Assembly: GCF_900108335.1 (NCBI RefSeq) | Contig: NZ_FNVT01000023.1 | Location: 84,597 to 148,596, forward strand | DNA: 64,000 nucleotides | Direction of reading: 5' to 3' | Origin: Nonomuraea solani | GTDB lineage: Bacteria > Actinomycetota > Actinomycetes > Streptosporangiales > Streptosporangiaceae | Notes under the pieces: generated by a model | Told to the model about the DNA's origin: nothing | What the model saw: only the letters and a program-made list of their open reading frames with translations | Databases searched by the model: none | Shown here: positions 42,070-49,069 of the stretch, piece by piece | How the letters are laid out: each line of letters starts with the position of its first letter | Position numbering within the stretch: the first letter of the stretch is position 1 | Position numbers and translations under genes: made by a program

Positions 42070-43190
42070 CCGTGACCACTCTCCCGATCATGTACGGCGG
42101 GCAGCCACACCCGCACCTCGAACCCACATTCCCCCGTGGCCTCAGCCTCCAGGGAGCCGCCCAGGCGCTCCACCCGGCGGCGCAGGCCGGCGAGGCCCGA
42201 ACCGGAACGTGAGCCCGTTTCGGGGCGGGCACCGTCGTTGCGCACCAGCAGGCGGATACGCCCGTCCAGCTTGTCCAGGTCGATCAGGCAGCGCCGGGCG
42301 TCGCTGTGTCTGACGATGTTCGTGGCCGCCTCGCGTACCATCCAGCCGAGTGCGTCGCCGATCTCCTCGTCGATCTCCTTGAAGCCCAGGCGCAGATCAC
42401 AGTCGGCGCCGGTGAGCTCGATCAGCGCGACGGCCGCCGACAGCTCCGCGCCCAGGTTGAGCGAGCGCTTGGCCGCCACGACGTCGCCGATCTCGTCGCG
42501 CGCCTCGACCGCGATGGCGATCGTTCCCTCCAACTCCTCGGCCGCCCGTTTCCGGTCCACGCCGACCAGGGCCAGGGCCAGTTCCGTCTTCAGGGTGATC
42601 GACGTCAGCGTCTGGCCGAGCAGGTCGTGCAGTTGCCCGGCCAGGCGCAGCCGGTCCTGGTCGACGGCCATCTCGGCCAGGGCGACCCGTAGCTCGCGCA
42701 ACTCCCGTACGAACCTCGCGTAGTGCACGATGCCGGCCGCGACCACCGCGGCGACGAGCACGCCTGCGCTTCTCTCCAGCGGGGGAACGGCTATGGGGGA
42801 CGCGAACGTCAGCGGATATTCGGCGGCGGCCACGACCAGGAGCACGCCGATGCCGTACCGGAAGGGCAGCAGGAGCAGCCCGGCGGTGGCGACGATGAGC
42901 GGCGTGTAGACCCAGACGGACCCCTGGAACGGGATCGCCCCGTAGACGACGACGGCGAACAGCAGGAAGGTACGCGCCCGGTGCGGCCCCTGGCTGGTCC
43001 CGGCTATGTGCCGGGCGACGATCCTGGCGTACACCACGAGCAGCCCGCCGAGCAGCACGACCGCCAGCAGGGCACGGAAGAGGTCACCGGTGATCAAGAA
43101 GGCGAGCGGAGTGAGCCCCCACAGCGCGCCGGTCGCCGCGACGACGGCCGTGGTCAGCCACCTGACCTGAGCTTCACTGTCCTGCGCCAC
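42066..43190 (-). CDS. Sensor histidine kinase (HK2, DesK/NarL type)
   Basis: 374 residues. Five or so hydrophobic helices in the first 160 residues form the sensor without an extracellular domain, followed by the HisKA_3 dimerisation helix with the phosphorylated His in LAGQLHDLLGQTLTSI, and an HATPase with WMVREAATNIVRHSDA (N box) and GSGLAGLRRRVERLGG (G box). It should phosphorylate RR2, the gene after the mini-ORFs. With no large sensing domain it probably detects a membrane-active compound, possibly the RiPP product (inference). Confidence 0.9.
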   Translation of the reverse strand: MAQDSEAQVRWLTTAVVAATGALWGLTPLAFLITGDLFRALLAVVLLGGLLVVYARIVARHIAGTSQGPHRARTFLLFAVVVYGAIPFQGSVWVYTPLIVATAGLLLLPFRYGIGVLLVVAAAEYPLTFASPIAVPPLERSAGVLVAAVVAAGIVHYARFVRELRELRVALAEMAVDQDRLRLAGQLHDLLGQTLTSITLKTELALALVGVDRKRAAEELEGTIAIAVEARDEIGDVVAAKRSLNLGAELSAAVALIELTGADCDLRLGFKEIDEEIGDALGWMVREAATNIVRHSDARRCLIDLDKLDGRIRLLVRNDGARPETGSRSGSGLAGLRRRVERLGGSLEAEATGECGFEVRVWLPAVHDRESGHG

Positions 43191-43259
43191 AGGCGGACTC
43201 CCCTTTTGCCCGGAAGCTGGTGATTCCGTAATGATCGTGACGCCTTCCCTGCCCGGGAA

Positions 43260-43898
43260 TCAACTCCCCGCGGGCACCGATCCGTCGTCCAGCCACCGGT
43301 TGGCCCGCGCGATGCGTACGGCCTCCTCGTCGGTACGGGCGCCCGTCTTCAGGCGGGCGGCGGCGAGGTAGTTGTTGATCGTGTGGGCCGACAGGCCCAA
43401 CGTGCCGCGCAGGTCGCTGCCCCGCCGGCCGGCCGCGAGCGCCGACAGCACGGCGATCTCCCGCGCGGTCAGCGGATTGGTGTTGATCTCCTGCTCGCCG
43501 CCGTCGGCGGCCACGTCGAAGTCGATGTAACGTTCGCCCCTGGCCACCACCCGGATGGCGTCGGTGAGCCGGTGCGCGGGCGCGTCCTTGACCAGGAAGC
43601 CGCGCACCCCTGCTGCCATCGCGCGATCGAAGTTGCCGGGCGTGCCGACGCTGGTGAGGATGAGCACCGGCGGCGGCTGCTCCAGCTCCTTGATCAGGCC
43701 CGCCGCCTCCAGGCCGTCGATGCCCGGCAGCCCGATGTCCAGCAGGGCCACGTCCGGCTTGGAGCCGACGACGGCGGGCACGATCTGGTCGCCCCTGGAC
43801 ACCTCCTCGACCACGCGGATGTCCCGTTCCTCCGACAGCAGGGCGATCAGCGCGCCTCTGATGAGGTCGTGGTCCTCCGCGATCAGAACTTTGATCAT
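43260..43898 (-). CDS. NarL/FixJ-family response regulator (RR1)
   Basis: 212 residues from ATG 43898, overlapping the HK1 stop by 4 bp (ATGA). Receiver with LIAEDHD, phosphoacceptor Asp in VALLDIGLPG, LILTSVG and FLVKDAP; HTH with LTAREIAVLSALAAGRRGSD and AHTINNYLAAARLKTGART. About half identical to RR2 along the receiver, so the two HK/RR pairs arose by duplication. A candidate to bind the RTGAY-N4-RTCAY boxes upstream of the precursor genes. Confidence 0.92.
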   Translation of the reverse strand: MIKVLIAEDHDLIRGALIALLSEERDIRVVEEVSRGDQIVPAVVGSKPDVALLDIGLPGIDGLEAAGLIKELEQPPPVLILTSVGTPGNFDRAMAAGVRGFLVKDAPAHRLTDAIRVVARGERYIDFDVAADGGEQEINTNPLTAREIAVLSALAAGRRGSDLRGTLGLSAHTINNYLAAARLKTGARTDEEAVRIARANRWLDDGSVPAGS

Positions 43899-45265
43899 CT
43901 CCGGTCTCCTGTTGCCGAGGTGAGTGCGGCCGCCGTCATGGGACGGCCGGGAACGTACAGCGACAGCGTGAACCAGCCGTCTTCGGTGTGTCGTCCGCAG
44001 CTCCCGCCCACCTGCGCGAGCCGCTCGTCGAGCCCGGCCAGACCGCTCCCGCCCACGGACGATTCGGACTCTGCCAAGGTTCCGGCCCCGCCCACGGATC
44101 CGGCCTCGCCGAAGACTCCAGCGGCATCGACGGCGCGATCCCCGTCGAAGGCGCGCTTCCCGTCGGTGGCGCGACCCCCGTCGAAGGCGCGCGTCCCGTC
44201 GGCGGCGCGATCCCCGTCAACGGTGCGATCCCCGTCAACGGTGCGCTTCCCGTCGGTGGCGCGACCCCCGTTGGCGGTGCGGACGCCGTCGTTGGCGACC
44301 GTTACCGTGACCCGGTCGCCGTCCGGCTCGACGCCGAGCAGGCAGACCGTGGCGTCGCTGTGGCGCAGCAGGTTGGTGGCCGCCTCGCGGACCGCCCAGG
44401 CCAGCGCCACGCGCACCTCCGGCGGCAGCGACGGCGGCAGCTCCGCGAAGTCGCACCGCACGCCGGCCGTCTCCAGCACACGGCGCACCCCGCTCAGCTC
44501 CCTCTCCAGCGACATCTCCCGATAGCCCTTGACCACCGCCCGCACGTCGTGCAGCGAGCGCCGCGCGATGTCGTGGATCTCCGTCAGCTCCCGGCGCAGC
44601 CGCCCGATCTCCTCGGGCGGGATCCGGGTGCCCAGTTCGGTACGCATGGCGATGACCGACAGGTTGTGCCCCAGTACGTCGTGCAGCTCGCGGGCGAACC
44701 TGAGCCGCTCTTCGGCGATGGCGAGCTTGGCGGCCTCCTCACGGGTGCGCTGCAACTCGGCGAGCAGGGTCGCGAAGATCGTCAGGCCGGCCAGCGCGCC
44801 GGCCGTGAGCAGGTTCTGCAGGGACCCGAACAGCACCCAGCTCAGGTCCGGCGAGGCCGGCAGGACCAGCCCGGCGGCCAGTGAGGCGAAGAACCCCGCC
44901 GCCGCCCACCGCCCCCGCAGCGTGACCGCGAAGGCGAGCGGCAGCATGAACCCGACGCTCAGCCAGGTGGGCCCGGCGGCGAACGGTACGGCGAGGGCCG
45001 CCGCGCACATCCCGCCCAGCACCACCAGGTCCCACCGGGAACCCAGGTCGAGCACGGCCCGTACCACCAGCCACAGGTAGCAGCCGGTGAGGCCGATGAT
45101 GAGGACGACCGCGGTGGCGGCCCGGGCGGCGGGGGAGGAGCCGAGCGCCTCCGCCAGCGGCACGGCGGCGAAGGCCGCCATGCCGACGACGAAGACCCCG
45201 GCCGTGACGCGGGCCAGCCGTACGGTGCCCGGCCCGACGCCCCTCAGCCTCTGCGAGGCTCCCAC
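43895..45265 (-). CDS. Sensor histidine kinase (HK1) with repeat insertion in ATP lid
   Basis: 456 residues from GTG 45265, which overlaps the permease gene by 22 bp and follows AGAGG. Five to six membrane helices, then HisKA_3 with the phosphorylated His in FARELHDVLGHNLSVI, then HATPase with WAVREAATNLLRHSDA. Between VANDG and the G box GGSGLAGLDERL lie about 80 extra residues made of six-residue units DGxRxx (DGDRTV, DGDRAA, DGKRAF and so on), encoded by an 18-bp minisatellite. The insertion sits in the ATP lid and should be tolerated. Its partner is RR1. Confidence 0.88.
   Translation of the reverse strand: MGASQRLRGVGPGTVRLARVTAGVFVVGMAAFAAVPLAEALGSSPAARAATAVVLIIGLTGCYLWLVVRAVLDLGSRWDLVVLGGMCAAALAVPFAAGPTWLSVGFMLPLAFAVTLRGRWAAAGFFASLAAGLVLPASPDLSWVLFGSLQNLLTAGALAGLTIFATLLAELQRTREEAAKLAIAEERLRFARELHDVLGHNLSVIAMRTELGTRIPPEEIGRLRRELTEIHDIARRSLHDVRAVVKGYREMSLERELSGVRRVLETAGVRCDFAELPPSLPPEVRVALAWAVREAATNLLRHSDATVCLLGVEPDGDRVTVTVANDGVRTANGGRATDGKRTVDGDRTVDGDRAADGTRAFDGGRATDGKRAFDGDRAVDAAGVFGEAGSVGGAGTLAESESSVGGSGLAGLDERLAQVGGSCGRHTEDGWFTLSLYVPGRPMTAAALTSATGDRR
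44124..44292. repeat. 18-bp coding minisatellite in HK1 ATP lid
   Basis: About nine tandem units of 18 bp, of which GGCGCGATCCCCGTCGAA and close variants are typical on the plus strand. All keep the kinase reading frame. Adjacent copies such as the two AACGGTGCGATCCCCGTC units are identical, indicating recent slippage. Confidence 0.88.
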
Positions 45266-46026
45266 TTGAACCACCTCTTCGCGGCGAGCAGCGACAGGAC
45301 GAGCCACGCGGCCAGGACGAGCCACGCCGGCCACATGACCAGAAAGCCCTCAAAGACCCCCACCGCGTGCCCCGCGAGGTCCCGCCCCAGATAGGCGATG
45401 CCGATCCCCTCGGCCAGCCGCCCGAACGGGAGGAAGGAGGAGACGGTGCGCAGCCAGTCCGGGAACGCCGAGACGGGGTAGGCGAACCCGGACAGGCCGA
45501 TGGCCAGCAGCAGGAACGGCAGGCTCACCACGACCGTTGAGCCCTGCGCCGGGATCCTGCCGCTCACCGCGACCGCCATCGCGGCGAACACCGCCAGCCC
45601 GAACAGCACCGTGACCACCAGCAGCGCGGGGTTGGCCGGCAGCTCGACCCCGTGCACCGTCCGGGCGATGCCGACGATCAGCACGAGCTGCAGCAGGCCG
45701 ACCGACAGCACGGTGAGGATCTCCCCGCCGAAGATGGCGAGGTCGGGCAGCTCCGTACCGCGCAGCCGCTTGAGTATCAGGAGCTGCCGCCGGATGACGA
45801 AGGACTCCATCAGCGTCATGAAGCCCAGGATGGCGACGCCCATCACGATGACGCCGGTCATGATGGCGACCTCCACCGGCGCCCCGTCCCTGGTGCCGCC
45901 CGGCAGCATCATCGGCATCAGCCCGCCGAACAGGACGGGGAAGAACAGGGCGACCCCGACCGACATCGGGGTGCGCCAGAACAGCTTCTGGGTCAGCCGG
46001 AAGTGCGCGAACGTATAGGCGGTCAT
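45244..46026 (-). CDS. ABC-2 type transporter permease
   Basis: 260 residues from ATG 46026, overlapping the ATPase stop (ATGA). Six hydrophobic helices, beginning FWRTPMSVGVALFFPVLFGG and ending VMWPAWLVLAAWLVLSLLAA, with the usual ABC-2 middle segment FAYPVSAFPDWLR. With the adjacent ATPase it forms a DrrAB-like exporter. Its place directly after two precursor genes and before two kinase genes suggests self-protection against the peptide product (inference). Confidence 0.88.
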   Translation of the reverse strand: MTAYTFAHFRLTQKLFWRTPMSVGVALFFPVLFGGLMPMMLPGGTRDGAPVEVAIMTGVIVMGVAILGFMTLMESFVIRRQLLILKRLRGTELPDLAIFGGEILTVLSVGLLQLVLIVGIARTVHGVELPANPALLVVTVLFGLAVFAAMAVAVSGRIPAQGSTVVVSLPFLLLAIGLSGFAYPVSAFPDWLRTVSSFLPFGRLAEGIGIAYLGRDLAGHAVGVFEGFLVMWPAWLVLAAWLVLSLLAAKRWFKWEPRRG

Positions 46027-46928
46027 GTCGTGACCTCCTGCGCGATGTCCAGGAAGACCTCTTCGAGCGTGGCCTGCCGCACGTCCAGGCCGCTGACCCG
46101 CACCCCGCGCACCTGCGCCCACCCCAGTACGGAGTGCGCCACCGACTCGGGCTCGGCGGTCAGGATCACGCACTGCCGGCCGGTCACGGTGAGGGTGTCC
46201 CGCTCGCCCACCGGCAGCCCTTCGGGCGAGACGCCGCCGGGCAACTCGAAGGCGACCCGGCCGGAGCCCCGGCCCAGCACCTCGGACATCGTGCCCTGGG
46301 TGACGATCCGGCCCTTGTCCATGATCGCCACCCGGCCGGCGAGCTCCTGGGCCTCCTCCAGGTAGTGCGTGGTGAGCAGCACCGTCATCCCGCCCGCCGC
46401 GAGCTCCCCGACCAGGTCACGGACCCTGTGGCGGGCCTCGGGGTCGAGCCCCGTGGTCGGCTCGTCGAGGAACAGCAGGCCGGGCCGCCCGAGCGTGGCC
46501 AGCGCGATGTCCAGCTTGCGCCGCTCGCCGCCGGACATCCGCTTGACCCGCGTCCCGGCCTGGCCGGACAGCCCCACCAGCGCCAGCGCCTCGGCCACCG
46601 GCCTGGCGCCGGTGGTGAACCTGCTCCAGGCGGTCACCGTCTCGGCCGCCGACAGGTCGCCGAACAGCCCGGACTCCTGCAGCACCAGGCCGATCCTGGA
46701 GCGCGGGGCATGGCGGCCCGCCGGGTCCTGGCCGAACACCCGCACGGTGCCCTCGGAGGGAGTGAGGTAGCCCTCCAGGATCTCGATCGTGGTGGTCTTG
46801 CCTGCCCCGTTCGTGCCGAGGAGGGCGAACACCTCGCCCTCGCGGACGTCGAAGGAGACGCCGTCCACGGCGGTGAACCGGCCGTAGCGTTTGCGGAGCT
46901 CCGAGACCTCGATCACCGGCTCGCTCAT
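46023..46928 (-). CDS. ABC transporter ATP-binding protein (drug/peptide exporter)
   Basis: 301 residues. Walker A GTNGAGKTT, signature MSGGERRK, Walker B LLFLDEPT, H-loop TTHYLEE, with the C-terminal extension typical of CcmA/DrrA-type exporters. Its ATG (46928) overlaps the stop of the last RiPP precursor by 4 bp, so it is translated together with the precursor gene, a direct link to peptide production. Partner of the permease that follows. Confidence 0.93.
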   Translation of the reverse strand: MSEPVIEVSELRKRYGRFTAVDGVSFDVREGEVFALLGTNGAGKTTTIEILEGYLTPSEGTVRVFGQDPAGRHAPRSRIGLVLQESGLFGDLSAAETVTAWSRFTTGARPVAEALALVGLSGQAGTRVKRMSGGERRKLDIALATLGRPGLLFLDEPTTGLDPEARHRVRDLVGELAAGGMTVLLTTHYLEEAQELAGRVAIMDKGRIVTQGTMSEVLGRGSGRVAFELPGGVSPEGLPVGERDTLTVTGRQCVILTAEPESVAHSVLGWAQVRGVRVSGLDVRQATLEEVFLDIAQEVTT

Positions 46929-47269
46929 TGCGTGTCCGGCGGGAACGGGTACGGCTCCCCGATGGTGGCGGCGGCGCTGACCTCGTCGCCGATGGGGACG
47001 CAGCAGCTCAGCGAGCTGACCGTGGACGCCGTGCCGACCGTGGAGCCGGCGGCCGACTCCAGCTCGGTGATGTCGAACTCGCCCTCCGGCCTGGGCGGCA
47101 GCGGCGGGGTGGGCACCCCTTCCGGGTAGGCGATGCCGTAACGGCTCAACTGGACTCGGGGCTCGCTCTCGTAGCGGCCACGAAGGCCGTCGTCCTGCCA
47201 GGCCGCCGCCACCAGCCTGGCGAACTTCCTGCGGTCCTCGTCACCCAGAACGTACGTGCTCTCAGCCAT
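46925..47269 (-). CDS. RiPP precursor peptide P1 (NHLP-type leader)
   Basis: 114 residues from ATG 47269. The leader (1-75) begins MAESTYVLGDEDRRKFARLV, shows the nitrile-hydratase-like helix pattern (AAAWQDDGLRGRYESEPR, then GIAYPEGV), a Pro-rich bridge (PTPPLPPRP) and ends ELESAAG. The 39-residue core starts STVGTASTVSSLSCCVPIGD and ends in a Pro-rich tail (EPYPFPP). The core has adjacent Cys and many Ser/Thr, suited to azoline formation and dehydration. Its stop overlaps the ABC ATPase start. Nearly identical leader to P2 and P5. Confidence 0.88.
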   Translation of the reverse strand: MAESTYVLGDEDRRKFARLVAAAWQDDGLRGRYESEPRVQLSRYGIAYPEGVPTPPLPPRPEGEFDITELESAAGSTVGTASTVSSLSCCVPIGDEVSAAATIGEPYPFPPDTQ

Positions 47270-47286
47270 TGGAAAAGTCCCTTCTG

Positions 47287-47601
47287 TCAGTACGTGTCGC
47301 CGGCCGTCGAGGGGACGCTCGGCCCGCAGTAGGAGGTGGCCGTCATGACGGTGCTGACCGAGGAGGGCGCGGAGGAGCCGGCCGCCGACTCCAGGTCGGT
47401 GATGTCGAACTCGCCGTCCGGCTTGGGCGGCAGCGGCGGGGTGGGCACGCCCTGCGGGTAGGCGATGCCGTACTGGCTCAGCAGGGCCCTGGGCTCGGCC
47501 TCGTAGCGGTCGCGCAGGTCGCCGTCCTGCCAGGCCGCCGCCACCAGCCTGGCGAACTTCTTGCGGTCCTCGTCCCCGAGAATGTAGATGCTCTCGGCCA
47601 T
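47287..47601 (-). CDS. RiPP precursor peptide P2 (NHLP-type leader)
   Basis: 104 residues from ATG 47601 after AGAAGGAGG. The leader (1-75) begins MAESIYILGDEDRKKFARLV and ends DLESAAG, about 80% identical to P1. The 29-residue core, SSAPSSVSTVMTATSYCGPS then VPSTAGDTY, has one Cys and 12 Ser/Thr, so dehydration or oxazole formation would dominate. P1 follows 17 bp later on the same strand. A conserved promoter box lies at 47674-47711. Confidence 0.88.
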   Translation of the reverse strand: MAESIYILGDEDRKKFARLVAAAWQDGDLRDRYEAEPRALLSQYGIAYPQGVPTPPLPPKPDGEFDITDLESAAGSSAPSSVSTVMTATSYCGPSVPSTAGDTY

Positions 47602-47673
47602 CGCGGGCCTCCTTCTTCAAAAGGTGATCGGGCCTCTCCCCAGCCACGATCCCGGCTGCGGGCGAGGGCGGGC

Positions 47674-47711
47674 AGATGCAGACGACACCGGCCACCCATG
47701 ACGGACATCAC
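47674..47711 (-). promoter_or_regulatory. Precursor promoter box upstream of P2
   Basis: Minus strand: GTGAT-GTCC-GTCAT (47698-47711), a 14-bp inverted repeat of form RTGAY-N4-RTCAY, then 9 nt, then GTGTCGTCTGCATCT (47674-47688). The same two blocks at the same 9-nt spacing occur before P4 and P5. It overlaps the SagB-type stop codon and ends 73 nt before the P2 start. Confidence 0.6.
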
Positions 47712-49069
47712 GAATCGGACCCCGCGGGGGAGCCGCCGATGAGGAAGTCCCCGACCGACGACTCGGTCGCCCAGTCGAGGCCGAAGGCGCGGGCGGCCAG
47801 GTCGGCGTCGCCGCTGCCGAGACCGCAGGGCGCCAGGCCCATCGCGGTGGCCACCAGGTAGAGGGTCTGGTAGAGCGCACCGGCGGTCTTCAGCGTGGCG
47901 GCGTAGGCGATCCCGGAGTACTTCCACGACATGCGCTGGAAGCGCGAGGTCATGGTGATCAGCACGTCCGGATCGGCCGCTCCGCCCGTGGCGAGGCTCG
48001 CCGTGGACAGCATCGCCCGCGCGTCCTCGGGCCTGGCGGGCAGGGTGATGAGCCGGTGGCCGAGCGGGTCGTAGTAGTAGAGGCCGCCGTCCAGCCCCTC
48101 GCACCGGGCGACGGTCAGGTACAGCTCCAGCTCGTAGACGGCGCCACCGCCCGGGTACGGCCTGCTGCTGGCCTGGTACGGCGCGCCGGGCTGCGGTTCG
48201 AAGACGTGCCTGACCCGGGCCGCCCGGTAGAGCAGCTCGCCGAGTTGCCGGACCGTCGGCGCGGAGGCGTACCGGCGCACCGACCTGCGCGACTCCAGCA
48301 CGGTGGTGAACGGCGGGTCGGCTGCGGCGGCCTCCTCCAGGGAGGGCCGGTACAGCTCCACGACGGCGCCCTCGGGCGGCCGCTTGGTCACCGGTTCCGG
48401 CGGCGTCTCGTCCACGAAGCGATAGGTCGCGCCGAACGGCTGGTCGTGCCGCCCCAGCCTGCTCCTGGAGTGGAAGAGCAGGTCGTGGAAGTCCCACCCG
48501 CGCAGCGCCGGGTCGCGTTCCTCGGCGTCGTCGGCGACGGCCATGCCGGCGGCGACGAGGTGGCCGAGCGCCTCGGGCGCCTCCTTCACCATCACAGGGC
48601 GGCCGAGCGCCGCGAGCAGCGGCATGGCGTCCTCGGTGAGCGTGACGCGGTGCCGGGACAACGGGGACTCCAGGACGAGACCCAGCTCCGACCTGCGGAG
48701 GAACGCGAACCTCGACAGCCGCACCGTCTCCTCGGAAGCCAGGCGGGGAAGCTCGAACCGGGCCTCGCGGGCGATGGGCGTCACCCGCAGCAGCGGCTCG
48801 ACCGCGTGGACGAGGACCGGGCGCAGCCGGGACAGCGTCAGGTAGAGCAGGGCGGCGTCGTGGCTGGTGCCGCCCGCCGCGAGGAGCCGCTCGGCCAGCT
48901 CGTCCTCGCCGGCCAGCGTGCCGGGCAGCTCGCGCAGCAGCGACTCGATGGACGGCGGCAGACCGCGCAGGCCGACCACGCCGAACGGTTGCGCGATGGT
49001 CAGCACGCCGTCCGCCGACTCGACCACGGCATCCTCGTGCAGACCGACCATGGGCATGGGGACGGTCAT
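47708..49069 (-). CDS. SagB-type FMN-dependent azoline dehydrogenase
   Basis: 453 residues from ATG 49069 (4-bp overlap with the cyclodehydratase stop). The N-terminal 200 residues are a RiPP-recognition-like region common in two-part SagB proteins. The C-terminal nitroreductase fold has SRRSVRRYASAPTVRQLGEL, SRPYPGGGAVYELELYLTV, the family segment GLYYYDPLGHRL, and the closing AMGLAPCGLGSGDADLAARA. SagB/ThcOx enzymes oxidise thiazolines and oxazolines to azoles. Together with the YcaO protein it indicates azole formation on the precursors. Confidence 0.9.
   Translation of the reverse strand: MTVPMPMVGLHEDAVVESADGVLTIAQPFGVVGLRGLPPSIESLLRELPGTLAGEDELAERLLAAGGTSHDAALLYLTLSRLRPVLVHAVEPLLRVTPIAREARFELPRLASEETVRLSRFAFLRRSELGLVLESPLSRHRVTLTEDAMPLLAALGRPVMVKEAPEALGHLVAAGMAVADDAEERDPALRGWDFHDLLFHSRSRLGRHDQPFGATYRFVDETPPEPVTKRPPEGAVVELYRPSLEEAAAADPPFTTVLESRRSVRRYASAPTVRQLGELLYRAARVRHVFEPQPGAPYQASSRPYPGGGAVYELELYLTVARCEGLDGGLYYYDPLGHRLITLPARPEDARAMLSTASLATGGAADPDVLITMTSRFQRMSWKYSGIAYAATLKTAGALYQTLYLVATAMGLAPCGLGSGDADLAARAFGLDWATESSVGDFLIGGSPAGSDS

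Larger units (their letters stand above)
41913..42105. repeat. 74-bp tandem repeat at the HK2-RR2 junction
   Basis: Two full units of exactly 74 bp (41913-41986 and 41987-42060) and a partial third (42061 to about 42105) are nearly identical. Each unit combines a copy of the kinase 3' end and the regulator 5' end, so the ancestral GTGA overlap between HK2 and RR2 now occurs three times. Confidence 0.93.

Noticed and set aside
44124..44292. CRISPR array
   Set aside because: Units are 18 bp with no spacers and encode a continuous kinase reading frame.
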